Positions 33,908 to 47,852 of a DNA stretch of 64,000 nt are shown here, piece after piece; the stretch's first letter is position 1, and every line of letters begins with the position of its first letter. The notes under the pieces are model-generated. The model ran no database searches and had not been told where the DNA came from. It saw nothing but the letters and a program-made list of their open reading frames with translations. The stretch spans positions 35,220,501-35,284,500 of the forward strand of contig JAZHRO010000013.1 of NCBI GenBank assembly GCA_037157565.1. Reading direction: 5' to 3'. The stretch is from Thalassia testudinum. Lineage: Eukaryota; Streptophyta; Magnoliopsida; Alismatales; Hydrocharitaceae. The position numbers and the translations under genes are program-made.

Positions 33908-36900
33908 ATGGGATCAAGTAGCAGCAGAGATGCTTCTGCCACCGTTGCTTCGAGGAGGGCAAGAAGGGACAGGTCGATGGGGGTTAGGGTTTTCCGCCCT
34001 GCATGTTTGCGCAGGCCTCAGGTGTCGCTGGATGATGGGGTGAGCCTGTTGGGATTCTGCTTGATGCATGTTGTTGTTACTGTTTGCGTTTTGTGTGATG
34101 TGACCGCGTTAAAAAAGTTGTGGCTTTTTGGCTTTTTTCCTTCGGGAGTTATTGGTTCAGGTTTGATGCATTGGATTTTGCTGCTTTGGTGGTTAAAAAT
34201 TAAAAAAAGAGGGCCTTTGGCGTTGAAGTTTGCAATCTTTGGGACTTCTGATGCATTTTGAAATTGAGGGAGGCACTAATTTAATATGGTTGGAATGAAT
34301 TGGTAGGGCGTTTGTTTTGGATGTCTCTTTTTATCCAAGACCCATTTTTCATTTGGATAAAAAGAGATTAGATCGTACGGTTCTGCATTCGCGAAAGTAG
34401 AAGAATTTTGATTTCTTTGTATGTAAGAGAATTCCTTCAATTTAATTCATTAGCTTTGGAAACCTTATCGATGGTCTGGTATTTCTTTCGATCACGGTTC
34501 AATGTAGTTTACATGGTCGTAGTTGTCTCTGATGCCCGATAGGGAACTGAAATCGTCAGAAGATTTGATTTTACGAATTGAACCGGGAAGTAGTTTTGTC
34601 TTTCGGTCATTATGTCCGGAGTACCATCCTTAATGGAAGCTCTCTCTTTTTCTGTCTACCTTGTTTGGAGATCAGGATTGGTAGTGGCGTGCTGTCCTCT
34701 TTCGGAGATCAGGATTCAGGATTATCATGATCTAATATTTTCACTGGACTATCAGTGAAATAATTTTAATTTTGTGATCTTGATCTAATTTTATTTTTGT
34801 TGCTATATTCTTTTTTAGTGGAATTTTTCTCTCTCATTGCCGGGTAGTCTGATAGGAATGCGGTATATTTTGTTCCTTCAAAGTTTGGGCACTTTGAACT
34901 TGGAGTTGGTGCTGAACCTACAAGTTTATGCCCTATATCCCTGCACAAGTTTAATTATCGTATTTCCTGCTGTTTAGAATGAAGAGGAGACTGGTAGAAC
35001 CAAAGAGATTGAATGTTCAGAGAAAATAAGGAAGAGTCGTGAGGATATAAATGGTTGTAAATGCTCTGATTCTGTACAATCTCAGTCACTGCCTTTATCT
35101 AACAATGTCAATCGACTGGATGGAGATACAGAGGACAGTTCCTCAACCACCTCCATGGAGTCTAATACTAGCTCAGCTAATCAAGCATCAGCATCATGCC
35201 CTATGCATTTTCATTCTTGTTTCGGTCTCTCCCGCAAGGGTAGTAAACTTAGTGGGAGTGTCAGTCCAAGTTCTAATAATCATGCCCGTCTGTGCTGTCG
35301 ATGCAACTCCTCTCCGCCCTCCGAATTACATAATTGCTTGGGTCGAGCCCTCAATTCTTCCGCAGATATTGCAGGTGAACATTATTCGAAGAATGCCATT
35401 GACATAGTGGCTTCGACAGATACAGCCGTAAGTAATGCCAACACTAACGAAGCTGAACGTCCTCTGAGAAACACTGCCACCGTTGGTAGCATAGACCGTA
35501 ATCTCTCCCAGAGACGCCAGGAACCTCTGGAGGGCACTGCACTTTTCAGCAGAACGCGCAGCGTCGGTAGGCTTCGCGATCGAGTTCTACGAAGAACCTC
35601 CTTTCCTGAAGGAAGATTTGGTTTCTTGTTCACAGAAGAGAGTTCAGCCTTCAGTCGTCAGGATAGTAGACGTCGACTTTTGGATGCTTTAGCAAACATA
35701 CCATACACTGATGGAGAAAGTAATGATAGACAACTGTCTTCATCTAACCATCAGCCCGCTGGAAATTCTAATGCTGAAAACAGCCATGACAATGGACCAG
35801 GGACATCTGAATTAAGGGAGACCGGTAGCCATGACGCGATGGAACACAATTCAACATTTTTTGAGCGGAGGCGACGAATTAGATCTCAGGCATGTGCACT
35901 ATGTTTCCTTTTTCTGGTATCTTCTTGGAGAGTTTCAAAGTGATTTGCTCCACTTGCAGGTTCGTGCTTTGCAGCGGTTGGGTAGCCGTTTTGAGAATAT
36001 ATCAGGACACGGTAGGCAGTGTATTTTGTCTGGTCAGCATAGAATTGGCAATTGCACGTGCAGAATGAGTAATCGATCTAGAAATCCACCCGAACAAACG
36101 AGTACCAGAGCCAGCATATCAAGGATTGTTATGTTGGCAGAGGCACTGTTTGAGGTTATTAACAGCTCATTCTGTTACCTTATTGATGTATGGCTATCAC
36201 CATGAAATTATTGTGCTAAGGTTGTCTAGTTAATTGCATAGGTTTTGGATGAAATTCATCAGCAAGCAGTAGTTTTGGCATCTCGACCTTCAACAGCATC
36301 GACAGGATCTGTTCCAGCACCAAAAGAGATTGTTGATAGAATGCCTGTGAAGACTCATGTGAAGTCACAAAAATGCCGAAGTGATGAGAGCACACAGTAA
36401 TTATTCTTTCTCAAGCTCCATTATTCCTTTTTTCTCAATGCTCTGACTCAATTATTAGTTGAGTTGTGTTTTTGATTGAATATGTTTCTGCATGAAATGA
36501 ACTCCAGTCATCACATATGGTTATTTTAGAGTTTGAAGCAACTATTCGTGTGTCTTTCATATTAGTACTTATCCTCCAACTTCAAATCAGCCTAGCAATA
36601 AATAACTATGGAGGAGGCAGCTCCAAAATGAAATGATTAATGGGATTTTGTTGTCATCCAAGGTTGTAAATCACTTACTGTAATTCATGTACGAAAAAAG
36701 CACTTACTATGATTAATATAGGGAAAAAAACCAGAGGCTTGTTTGGAGCAATCAGAGTTACCCATATAAATAAAGCTACCATATGCATGATTTTACGGCA
36801 TTCAAGAGACTTGCCCTCATGCTAGAAAGAATGGAATTGCTATAGTAGAATACGGCTTGGATATCATGGATGGGGGTTTCCTATCCTTGTCGAAGGTGTC

Positions 36901-38858
36901 TACAGATGCCAAGCAACATGGAAATACGGAAAAATAATTGTCAAAAACCCCAAACAACCTACACAAAAGCACACGGGAAAGAGTAGTTTTTCTCCTCTCC
37001 TATACAAACCATGTGCCAAAGCACCAAAATGCTCATACTTCCTATGATAAGTCCCAACCTCTGAAGAAGATCTTAATCCCGTGAATTGATGGGCAAACCA
37101 GGACTTCCTTGTGATGTTCTTGATCTCCGAACAGTCAGGGAGACTCTAACACCACTGATAAATTCTATGGAGGAATATATACGGGATCAAACAAATCCTA
37201 ATATGATTATTGTCATTAGATCGCCGTCTAATGGTTAAGATTGGATCACATTATTGTTCACTTATTTAATCACTTTAAGCAATGTGCTTTAGGTGCAATT
37301 TATTGATCCAAACTCCTCTAGGTTCATGAAACCTATTTGGCCTAATCTTGATTCAGAAGAATTGTCGTTTAACTAATTGAATAACATATAATTCTTTGTC
37401 AATGTGAAATTATGAAGATGATATCCGTTTGAAAAAAAAGACAACTGAAATTAAGTGTTTGGGATCTAGGATTTTGTAGACATGCTACCTTCAGATATTC
37501 CTAATGCTTGTTTATCCTTCTTATTGGAAGACTATATATTCCTGAGGTGAATTTTAATTTTCTCAGTCTTCTATGAGGATCACATCTGTTTAATGCCTCC
37601 TTATAATATTGAGAGGCAAGCTAAGGTCTGTACCTTTATCCTTAATCTTTATCTTGTTCTTGATCTTGTAGCGAGTTTGATTAGGATTCTATAATTATGT
37701 TGCGCCTTGTCTTCTGGAACAATGACTAATTCTTTGTGATTCCATCTAGAGATCATGTGTAACCTATGTTTAAAGGCTAAGTCTTCCAATAGAAAGTCTC
37801 AAGATGAGGATATCAACCAATCATCTACCAACATGCTCAAATATAGAGATACATACCTATCTCAATTCAAAGGATAGACATTTTATTTGATAGGAAATGA
37901 GAAGGTCTTGTCATATTTCAATCTTATCAAGTCAATCCTCTGACTTAACCCATATGATTTCCTTGAGTCTTCATTTGAAGCATTAACAAAGGTGGCATTC
38001 AACTGAGAAGTTTACCATCTTTTCTTGTATTGAAAACTTATGTCCAAAAGAAGGATGCTCTTCACATGTATTTCTTATATTCTTTCAGGAAAAAAAAATC
38101 ATGCTATGGAGTTTCTTTTGTATGAATATATAGAACTGCTGATCTTATGTTCTCATCATCTGCATTTAGAACTATCCACTCTTCATAGAATCTATGCCAA
38201 TTACGTATTACTCTACAAGACTCTAACCTTATTTGTGCTGCAATTATGTCATGGGTAGGTGCTATATATGTCTGGTGGAGTATGAAGAAGGAGATAGCTT
38301 GCGGATATTGCCATGCCTTCATGACTTTCATCAGTCTTGTGTAGATAAATGGTTAAAAGAGATTCATAGGTATGCATATCTGCTTATATTCTCTCTGTAC
38401 ATTTCTTACAAATGATAGTGTCAAGTTGTTTATGACTTTTTGCAACTATCAGCCACTATCACTATTGATCAGTATTTTACACCAAGTTCCATGATAAATC
38501 TTGCTCTGACTATTTTTTGGCTTTACAAGGAGGCACCATAAATCGCACATTTATATTATTGTAACATCTACAAATATGTACAGGCCTTATAATGCTGTTC
38601 TCTCAAATATTGTAATGGAATACGTTCAAGCAATATCGTAACATCTGTAATATTGTACAACTGCTTTCAGATAAGCAATATGAATCTACAAATCAAGTTC
38701 CATTTAGAAACCCAATCTGTTCTCTCCAAAATTGCTTCAGTCACTTGATAATGTTGTGATTATTCATTACTGCAATGTTTTCTCTTTGTTGGCTGTATAG
38801 GGTTTGCCCACTTTGCCGTTATGATGTCTGCTTATCCCATGTGGATGGACTGGAATGA
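33908..38858 (+). CDS. RING-H2 E3 ubiquitin ligase, six coding exons
   Basis: Predicted exons: 33908-34039, 34978-35889, 35960-36154, 36242-36396, 38259-38369, 38801-38858, giving about 520 residues. All phases agree. Introns have GT-AG ends except the second (35890-35959), which is GC-AG and only 70 bp. The C-terminal RING-H2 is [12 protein letters not shown]...PC.H.FH..CVDKW..........CPLC (about 466-506, spacing C2C14C1H2H2C10C2C), so the protein should pass ubiquitin from an E2 to a target. Intron 5 splits the RING before its last cysteine pair. The long N-terminal half is Ser/Asn-rich and disordered-looking; conserved-looking blocks are [20 protein letters not shown] and [30 protein letters not shown] may be N-myristoylated. 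This matches a plant family of uncharacterised RING/U-box superfamily proteins known to me; targets are unknown. Confidence 0.85.
36397..38258 (+). other. Long intron 4 of the RING gene
   Basis: 1862 bp, starting GTAATT and ending GGTAG. AT-rich, with no recognisable coding or repeat content. The small open frames at 38040-38258 on either strand have no support. Confidence 0.7.
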
Positions 38859-39120
38859 AGCATGCCCACTAGATGCATTCTTTGGATCAGTTGCTTCTCT
38901 GCCAGTGTTTATGCCTCTGGCCTCTGGCTTTTTGCAAACATGTGGAGGCCTTCAGGATACAAAGTTGGTAGGAAGTTGAAGGCGGATCTCTCTATTCATC
39001 TGCCAGTGCCCACTGCTCTCTGCCATGTGCTTTTATTGTTGAGGGGTGGTTTTAGGCATGGTTTCTGGAGTTACGACTGTTTGTTTGCCTTGTGTCGATA
39101 AATTTCTTTTGTATCAATGG
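38859..39120 (+). other. Likely 3' untranslated region of the RING gene
   Basis: Follows the stop codon at 38856-38858. The open frame 38862-39101 shares no pattern with a known domain. No clear polyadenylation signal can be fixed. Confidence 0.35.
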
Positions 39121-40585
39121 GAGAGTGGTTGTTCAATGTTGGGATTTAGTTGATCATATTGATCAACTCATTTAAAATGTTCAGCCATTCTATTAGTTTG
39201 CTGCTGCCAATGCAAAGCTAAATCCAATTTCAAACTATTGAGGATGTGATGTTATTTTCACTTGTCAGTTTCAACTTGTGCATTTGGTATTATCGTCTGT
39301 TGGTCAGCCCCCAGAATAGTCAAGTTTAGTTGATTTCTTAGCTTCTATTTCTTCGCGAACGGATGAATGCACAATCACGCAGAGAGCTGTTTTTAATCTA
39401 CATGAAGTGTTCTCAGTTTCCTGTCTTCGAGCAGTTATATTTCACACTATATCTGCCTTCCTGAAAAAATAAGAATTTTTTTCTTCTGGATGATCCAAAA
39501 TCCAGAATCTCAATGGGATTGTTGTGGTTGTTCTAGCAATCGAAAGGCCAGAATCTCTTGTTTGGATAAACTCCCAGTTTTTTTTAAAAAAAAGAAAGAA
39601 ACGCAAAAAGAGGAGAGAAATCTCAGGTTCTAGTTCTACGATCACAGCCATGGGAAAATAACCCCTCCTTGATGCGGACAGATCCAAAAAAAATCTTGTC
39701 GCTTATGAGTAGAGGTAGGATTTTTTGACTACTCGAGATTATTTGAAGGGCTTTATAACCAGTGGGGCCTGAGACAAGGATGCAAAGTACTGGTACAAGC
39801 ACAAGCACATTGTCCATTTTAATCTTGCCCGTGGAATGCTGCCATCTCACAACTTAAATAATATAATTCAAGGAGGGGGCTATAAATTATTGCTAGATTC
39901 CATGTCACCCTATCGAGAATCCACCCAAACTTTAAATTGTTGATCACTTAGGACACCTCACGTCATTCTTGGAGGTTAAGAGTCCATTCTTTTAGCAATA
40001 GGTAACCAAGAGGTGGCTTTTAGCCCAAATAAATGGTGTGCTATGGCATTGCCAACAAGTTTAGACAACAACATCTTTCATTGTCCTTGAATGCAGATCA
40101 AGGATTATCAAGAGAGCATCAGACTGGATGTGGGCCGTTCGGAAATGCGAAACAAAGATATATATTTCATGGTATTACTGATGATACCAATATAGAGTGT
40201 TTTGAGAACATGAAGAAAATGTCGGTTGCAAACATAGTTAGGAACCTTTTTAGGATCTTGATTTACATGGAAATAACTCTTTCTCTTTATGCTTCACATA
40301 TATTTACTTATGATTTTGGACTTCTATGGGCATCATTTTCTTATATTATTTGATGCTAATATTACCATGAAATCATATTGATTACGTTGGGACAGTTTTT
40401 TTTTTTTTTTTCCCATTAAAAGTGATTGTTTGGATTATGAGGAAAATAAGGATAATAATTATGTATATTATGCAAGTAATGATATATCAAACCAACGTGG
40501 TGACCTAGCTGGATTTTGGATACTGGAATTTTTTTTATATGAAAAGAGATGTGGGTATACAAACGTGGGATGTGAGGTACGGAGG
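39121..40585. other. Intergenic DNA, no feature recognised
   Basis: AT-rich. The frame at 40033-40353 (106 residues) has no recognisable domain and I do not call it a gene. Confidence 0.45.
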
Positions 40586-41075
40586 TGTAGACGCAGCCCT
40601 CATTTGATCTGTTTTTTTTTTTTTACGTAAAAAGTAGTGATATGTGGTGGAGTTCAACACCATTCAAGTTAATAATAATTATTTTATATGAATGTAAATC
40701 ATTAAAATTATATTTAAAATTATTTTATATATGTATAAAATCATCAAATCACAATTAGAACCACTTTACACTTTTAGAATAATTTTATACGAATGTAAAA
40801 TAATATTGTATCGATGTAAAATTACCCTATAATAATTTTGTACTAGTGTAAAACCGTTCAAAACAATTTATCATTGATACAAATTTATTTTACATCTCTA
40901 CAAAATCATCAAGAATAATTTATCATCGGTGTAAAATTATTTATCATTTGTGTATTTTAATTCAAAATGATGTGATAATTTTTTTCAATATAGTCGAACC
41001 CACTATGTATCAAATCTTACATTCTTTTATTTCTTTATATTAAATATCAATTACCAAGTAAAAATCACATTCACA
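40586..41075. mobile_element. Small inverted-repeat element (MITE-like), copy 2
   Basis: The right end (41055-41075) matches the inverted terminal sequence of the element at 6684-7388, and a tract of about 50 bases before it is almost identical to copy 1 (TTCTTTATATTAAATATCAATTA here, in two pieces of the match). The left end is more decayed. The interior again repeats ATGTAAAAT/GTGTAAAAT-like phrases and has no coding frame. Confidence 0.42.
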
Positions 41076-41983
41076 CCACTTTACATTACAAAATATATCA
41101 CGTGCTATATTTTCCTACATTTTAACATAAAAATAAAAGATTATTTTACCTTCCATTTTCCAAATTTTGAAAAATATACCATAACAAGCTCACCACTCCA
41201 ACTGCACCGCTAGCTATTGCTCCCCATAGCCAACCCCTCCTCCCATCGCACAACTACTCTCATGTAAGACAGACTAAGCTCCCACACCTACCTCCGATGG
41301 CATTTTCTTGAAGGCAATACCCATGTTCTATCAACAGCATACGCATCTACTCCGATGCAACCAACCAATTCGATGCTAATGCCATTTGCTCGGAGATGAT
41401 GCCTTCTAATGCCTACATACACTCCATATGACCATGACTTTCTGCAACATCCAACCCCCTAGTCCATTAATGCATGCTTGCATTGATGCACCCACAAAAC
41501 CCAATGTGTCACAAATAAGCTTGGGCAAATCCACCTCCTCTGCGTCGCACACCTACTTTTATATTACCAACCTACTTCAACATCCACTGTTAGCAAAAGC
41601 ATCGTTCGCGATGGTAAAATGATGACAATTTTATGATCGTCGCTAATTGTATGTAACGACATTTGTGTTAGAAATAACTGTCGCAAATATGTCGACTATC
41701 ATCCCTTTAGCTAGGGAGATAATGACTTTATCAACAACAATTTAATAACCGTCTCCAATTACCTTTCGCTTATGGTTTCTGAAGTAATTGTCATTGAATT
41801 TTTAGCAAAAAGTTTCCACCTACTTACTCCAACATCACCAATCTACTCTCTTGCACTGGCATCTATTTCAACAATGCCCACATGCCCTAATGCACCGATC
41901 ACTTGCTTTGACAACACGGGAGATGCACCACCCGACTATGCCAATATCAACCATCTACTCTAACATGCTAGACACTTACTTTG
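41076..41983. other. Intergenic DNA, low complexity
   Basis: Loosely repeated CATCC/ACACCTAC phrases with small frames (41428-41622, 41772-41963) that show no domain. Interrupted by the solo LTR at 41984 and continuing at 44684. Confidence 0.45.
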
Positions 41984-44678
41984 TGTAACGAGCGCGTGCC
42001 CCAGACGCCTTTTAAGACGTCTGGGAGGTGGCCCAGACGTCGGACAAGACGTCTGGGATCACATCCAGACGTCTGACCAGACGTCCGGGATAGTTTACAG
42101 ACGTCTGGAGAACAGTTATGTTCGCACGGGAGATTCGTCTACGCGCCTGTGCGCGCAGACCTGCGATTCTTCCCTCTTTTCTCTGCGGCTGCAGGCGGCT
42201 GCGACCACCTTCTCTCTCCTCCTCGCGCGGCCTTAAAAGGGCGCGCCTCCCCTCCCGTCTCCACCGTCTTCTTCCTTCTTCTCCTGCCTGTGCGCGAGAG
42301 CGAGCGAACGCGAGGGCGCAGCGGCAGCGGCAGCCGCAGTGAGCGCGGAGGGGGTGCGGCGTGCGAGGGCGGGGCTCTGCCGTGAGGGCGAGCTCGCCGG
42401 AGCGGCTTGGCCGGCCGGCGGAGGGCGCAGGGGGCGCGGAGCGACGCGGAGAGGGACCTGCTGCGGGCTGAGCAGCAGACGCGCGAGGTGCGACGCGGGC
42501 GACGTCGCGAGCGGAGGCCGAGCAGGGTTCTGATTCTGGAAAAATTTCCAGAATCAGACGTCTGGGTTGATAGCCAGACGGCAAGGTCGACGTCTGTAAG
42601 ATCATACAGACGTCTGAAAGGTGAGTCTCCGCTTTCTCCTTCCTTCTTGTCGACTGACCGTACTGAGGGAGGGGGGTTGGCTGTGCGCAGGTTCGCTGAT
42701 TCGTCATCCTTTGCGAATCAGACGTCTGGAAGTTGTACCAGACGGCGGGAGTGATCTACAGATGTCCGTGTGGACCATCGGACGTCTGGGGTATAGGACA
42801 GACGTCCCCGCAGACTTCTGGACGTCCGGGGAACCAAGCTGAACAGGTAATTCTCTGATCCACCGTTTAAGACGTCTGGAAGGAGTTCCAGACGTCTGAT
42901 TTTGCACAGTATCGTCTTTCTCGACCCGTTTAGGGCCCGTTTGGGCTCCATTTTCCGCGATTCGAGTTGCGTTCGTTTCAGAATTAATTCTTCTACCCGC
43001 CTACAGTAGCTATACACTGTTCTGAGACACTCCTTGTGTTTGATCCTTGTGATAGGACCTCGTTCGGTTGCAGTCTTGAGAGTCGCGGAGGCACGCGGGA
43101 TTTCCGATCACGCCCCCACTACTCCCGTTGTACCTGGTAGAGTGGCTTTAAGTATTAATAAAATCTGTTAAAGTATGGAACCATAACTAGAACCTAGGGC
43201 ATTGCATGAATCCTAGGAATGAGAAATATATGAAATGATAGCTCCTAGGTGTTGCATGAATCCTAGGGCCGGAAAACTAGATTGTATGATAGATCCTAGG
43301 ATATGGCATGAATCCTAGGGTGGAAAAACTAGTGGAATGTATATTACTGCAGTCTTGGAAAATTGGAAAGGAATATATAAAGCTGCCTGTAAATTTAATT
43401 AACAGCTGCCTGTTATGAATAAAGAAACATGTTTGAGATCATGGATTTTGAGAATGTGAATCTGGAAAGTGAAACATATGATGTTCTGAGATAAAGAGCT
43501 GGAACCCTACGGGGAATTAGGAGTGGAACTCCTGGAAAGAAAAAGGAATGGAACTGAGATGTAGTTTGTACTGTCTCTTGGGTACGCAGTACCAAGGGAA
43601 GTACCTGTACCTGTTTAGTGCAGAGTGGGGCCAGCCGCCCCAGGGACCCGGGGTTAGGATTGGCCGCTCTGTACCGACTTGTTGGCCCTCATGTACGTAG
43701 TACCGAGGAGAGCTAGTAGTGTTAGGAGAGTACTAGCTACCCCACGGGCCCCGGGGTTCTGCTAGCCTCCTTCACCGACTTGTTAGGCCCATTAGGGCAA
43801 ACCAGGGTAGTCAGGCGAGGGTGCGCGGACTGTGGAGGGGCAAGGCCCCGGTTTGGTTACTGTGGAGGGGTTGGACCCCTGTTACTGAGAGGGCTCTGCC
43901 TTGGTTCCGTGCTGTGCTTTGGGCGCACCCGTTAACGGAAACGACTGACCGCGTGCCAGTGCGGGCTAGCTACCTGTGCGTTTATCGCGCGTGCCGTAGT
44001 CACCGTTACGTCTGTCAGTGACCTTGGGGTGGTTGACTGAGGGTAGGATCACCACGGGGGACTCTCCCGGCCAGGAGAGCACCACGTGCTACTTCTACTT
44101 TTGGAAAAGACTGCAATCAAGATCGTTCCCACGAGGACATTCGAGATCAAGTAAAGGATCTGAGAAATAAATGAAATAGTAAGAAAAATTGAAAGATGTG
44201 AATAAAGGAAGTAATAGAACATAACAGCTACTGTACACTCTACTGTTGCCTTTAGTTAGTTTGCCACTCTACTCAGCGTTTTGCTGACGTGTTACACTCG
44301 TTACCTTTTTGAGGACCAGGTGTTGAGCAGCCAGGGTCGGCGGCTGCAGAGGACGCTGGGCCGAGTAAGGTCCAGTAGAGTTACCACAGCTTTGTACCCC
44401 TTTTGTTTCTGTTCTAGTGAGTAGTTTTTGTTTCCGCTGTACCTTCTTTACCTGCAGTTTTTGTTATATGATAAATGTTGTTTTACTGTTGTGGTGGTAC
44501 CTACTGTAGTAGTTTCTTTCCTTACTGCTGTACTTTCTTACTGTTAGTTATATTCATGCTGAATGTGGTTTATTTTACTGTCTTTTGATTACTTCCTCGT
44601 TGGACGACTGGGTCTTGGGATTAGTCGAGTCGATCCGATTCTCGTGTCTCGTAGGGACTCGGAAATCGAGTCGTTACA
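41984..44678 (+). mobile_element. Chromovirus solo LTR, 2695 bp
   Basis: TGTAACGAGC to TCGTTACA, flanked by CTTTG at 41979-41983 and 44679-44683. Exactly the same length as the solo LTR at 14303-16997 and very similar throughout. TATA-like box 42233-42240, leader hairpin 42530-42557, paired AGACGTCTGGAA hairpin near 42869-42896, CCTAGG tandem block near 43190-43330. Confidence 0.95.
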
Positions 44679-44683
44679 CTTTG

Positions 44684-47600
44684 CATACTTATTCTTGAAG
44701 AGGTGTCGTTGGCTCCATACACATCTCCTCCTTGCAACCTATGATTGTTGCATCGCAACTCCCTCCTCGTTAGTACCCTCGTTACCATCAAATTTTCTAA
44801 CCTAGTGGAACTTCCCAACTAATAATCTAAGTCGAAAGAACGACACTTGTTACTTTTTAGTGTACTCCAATTCTAGGTTTTAAATGTTAGGTGTCACCCT
44901 TTAAGGCTATGACAATTGTTAACGATACATGTTTAATAGTTGTTAACGGTACTTCTAAATGACCAAGGATATTTCTAGCACCTGACATAGATACTTTCAC
45001 CTGTCTACCAATTATTTTATGGTTAATAATGCCTCGTTATCACATGTTATCATATTAAATATTTAAAACTACTCATCGTTATTATTTATTAACATTGTAA
45101 ATTTGTACGATTTTTGCTGGTAATTCTTTTGATGTCACTTGTTAATACTAAGTATGGGACACATGTTAATAGTACACATTTAATACTTGTTTCAAATATC
45201 TGGTATTTGAGATCAACTTGTTATTTTCATTGGGTCGAAATTTATTGTAGAATTAATAATTCATCTTATCACCTAACAAAGAGACCTACTAATTAATATG
45301 GCAAACATCTTAGATTCTTACTTCTAAACGTCTGGATGTCACAATTTGGTGGAAAATTATTTTGTGGCTAAATGATGTGCCTATATCATATGTTTTTTTT
45401 TTTTGAATCAATACCCGTATCATATATTAACATGTGCAAAATGTCTAAATGTCAGTGTTGGGTATAGCAGCCATTTTAGGTCTTAATGTATAATGAACAA
45501 AGTTCTAAATGTTGACATACTATTAGTTATTTACCTTTGTCAATTGTGTGGTAAAGCAGTTGATCTTAACACCTTAACAATTGAGAACATACAATGATAT
45601 GTTATACAACACATCTAACAAGAAGGTTCAACACTCTTAAACATAATGAACTCCTCTTAACTAGCATCTAACAAGTCTGCAAAATAACTTATGCTAATAT
45701 GATTCCTAGCAATTATCAACATAAAGAAAAAAGAATTACATCTCGATGATGCATCTTTATCATCTCATAACATATGTTAAATGTCATTTTTAACCTATAT
45801 GTGTATAAGCATATATAAATGTCACATGCCATGTCACATGTTAATTTTACCACCAATTTCATATACAAGCCTACATATGTATACCCATCTTCACTTGTTA
45901 AACATATGTCGTATATAATCACTTCTTAACATATGTATAATAAGCCTACATATGTATACATATCTTAATTTCAAGTGCAAAGATTATTTTACCGCTAAAT
46001 GATACACCTTTCATGTCACATCCCATGTGACAAGCATCAAACTCTATGATTGTTGCTGAAAAAAGTATTAAAAACCTCCTCAAAAGATATAGATGTCCAA
46101 ATCAAACATAAAAATTTAAATAAAAATCCATCCAATATCAAATAGATTAAAGAAAAGTTATTTACAAAAAAGACATTCTATAATAATTCTCAAAGATGAA
46201 ACCAATTTTATTTACAAAATCAACTTTATAAGACATCATCACAAAGTAATTTACTGAGGTAGCCAATAGAGTCACATATGATTAAAACAATCCATTCCTT
46301 AAGTCAAAAGGAAATTTACACAAAACTACTGCCTGCTCAAGTATTCCTTCAACATGCGGAAGGGTATCGTAGCATTGAATACATCATGAATATTAAAAAG
46401 TGGACATTCTCATCTACACTCATTAGCAGGTCAATTTCCTCGTTGATCCATCAAGGTGACACTTAAGGAGCCAAAACCTAGTTTCTTAGAGCTCTGACCT
46501 AGGCATTTGCATTCCATAGCAGTATGTTGTCTTGAAGAAGGTTTATAAGAAATTAATGTTAATTTTGGGAGCTTAATTGTATTAATTGTGATGTAATTTA
46601 TATGTAATGATGTAGGTAGAAATTCATGTTAAAATTAATGGGATTTAATAGAAGTTTTTAGTATGGCATTAGAAGTGAATAAACCTCTTGGTAGGTGTAA
46701 ATGACTCATGTCTCCCATGTCTTACATAGCAAAACGTAAGAGGTGAAGCTGAGGACCACGCACGCACGCGCGCGTGCCCTGACGCAACTTCGACTCAGGC
46801 TCGAGCTTGAGTGAGAATTAATTTGGTAGTTGAACTCTTTTGCTACGAATTTTTAACCTCATTAATTTATTTTTGATTTATTGATCATATGTTAATTAGT
46901 CGATCAATTTATTTGATTGATTAACATGTTAATCTAGTTGATCAATGCGATTAAATTGATTGATCAATCATTGAATGATCAATCGATGGATTTTCATAAA
47001 CGTCAAATTGTGGACTCTATGTAAAGGTCATGAGGGAGCTTCTATTTGATACACAACATAACAAAGAAATTCTCTACCCTTCTCCTCTCTCTTATTCTTA
47101 TCCCTAGGCATGTTTGTTCAACATAAAATTGGGAGATCAATCTTCAATCAAATTTGTCATTTATCTTGCATAATGAATTGAGAGTAATCATTTGAGAAGT
47201 GATTAATTGACCAACTAATTAAATCAGTTGATCGATCATATTGATCAATTAAATTACCTCAGCTAACTTCTTAAGGTAGTTTTCGAGGATGTCCAAGCTT
47301 AGAATGCGTCAAATATTGAAGGTGGATTGTCGTATCTTGAAAAGAACTTGTTAAACCCTGACACACTAGTATTGTGTGAGATGATACATTTCCCAAGGGA
47401 AGTCTTTCATGAGCATTTCGATCGAAGTAGCATTTAATCTATTTTCGTTCTGTGCTATTGCATGTTATTTATTCTTTATTTTATTTCGAATCTTGTCATA
47501 TTTTATTAAATTTGCTTGATTTAATATTTATGATTTGTACAAAATCATTAAAAATGCACAAGTTTTTATTTTTATATTTTGTATATGCGTTACGATGCAA

Positions 47601-47852
47601 ATGGCTCGATTTATCAATCGTAACCTTGAAAATCCTCCTGGGTTCAGACAGAGTAAAGACTTGAACAAAGGATTAAAACATAAAGCATTGAAAAAGCACT
47701 AACAGAAGCACGGAACACATGGTGATTGGTTACTTAATCCTAGCAAGGTTGGATTGATTTCTCCTTAAAGTCCTATGTTTGGTTTGGATACTAGAGAATT
47801 ACAAGAATCCTTAGAGTAAGTTTTCCATATACTTCCACCTAACTACCATGGA
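44684..47852. other. AT-rich intergenic DNA
   Basis: No supported gene. Between 46870 and 47250 the sequence is rich in TGATCA and GATCAATTGA palindromic phrases. At 46755-46775 there is a short alternating purine-pyrimidine GCACGCGCGCG run. Parts of 46500-47460 may be an old LTR, but I see no ends. Confidence 0.4.

Noticed and set aside
38104..38331. Minus-strand frame overlapping the RING exon
   Set aside because: It is the antisense of intron 4 and exon 5 of a well-supported gene.
40033..40353. 106-residue open frame
   Set aside because: No recognisable domain or exon structure; lies in AT-rich intergenic DNA.
46500..47460. Possible old LTR with TGATCA-rich body
   Set aside because: No TG/CA ends, primer site or duplicate copy within the window.
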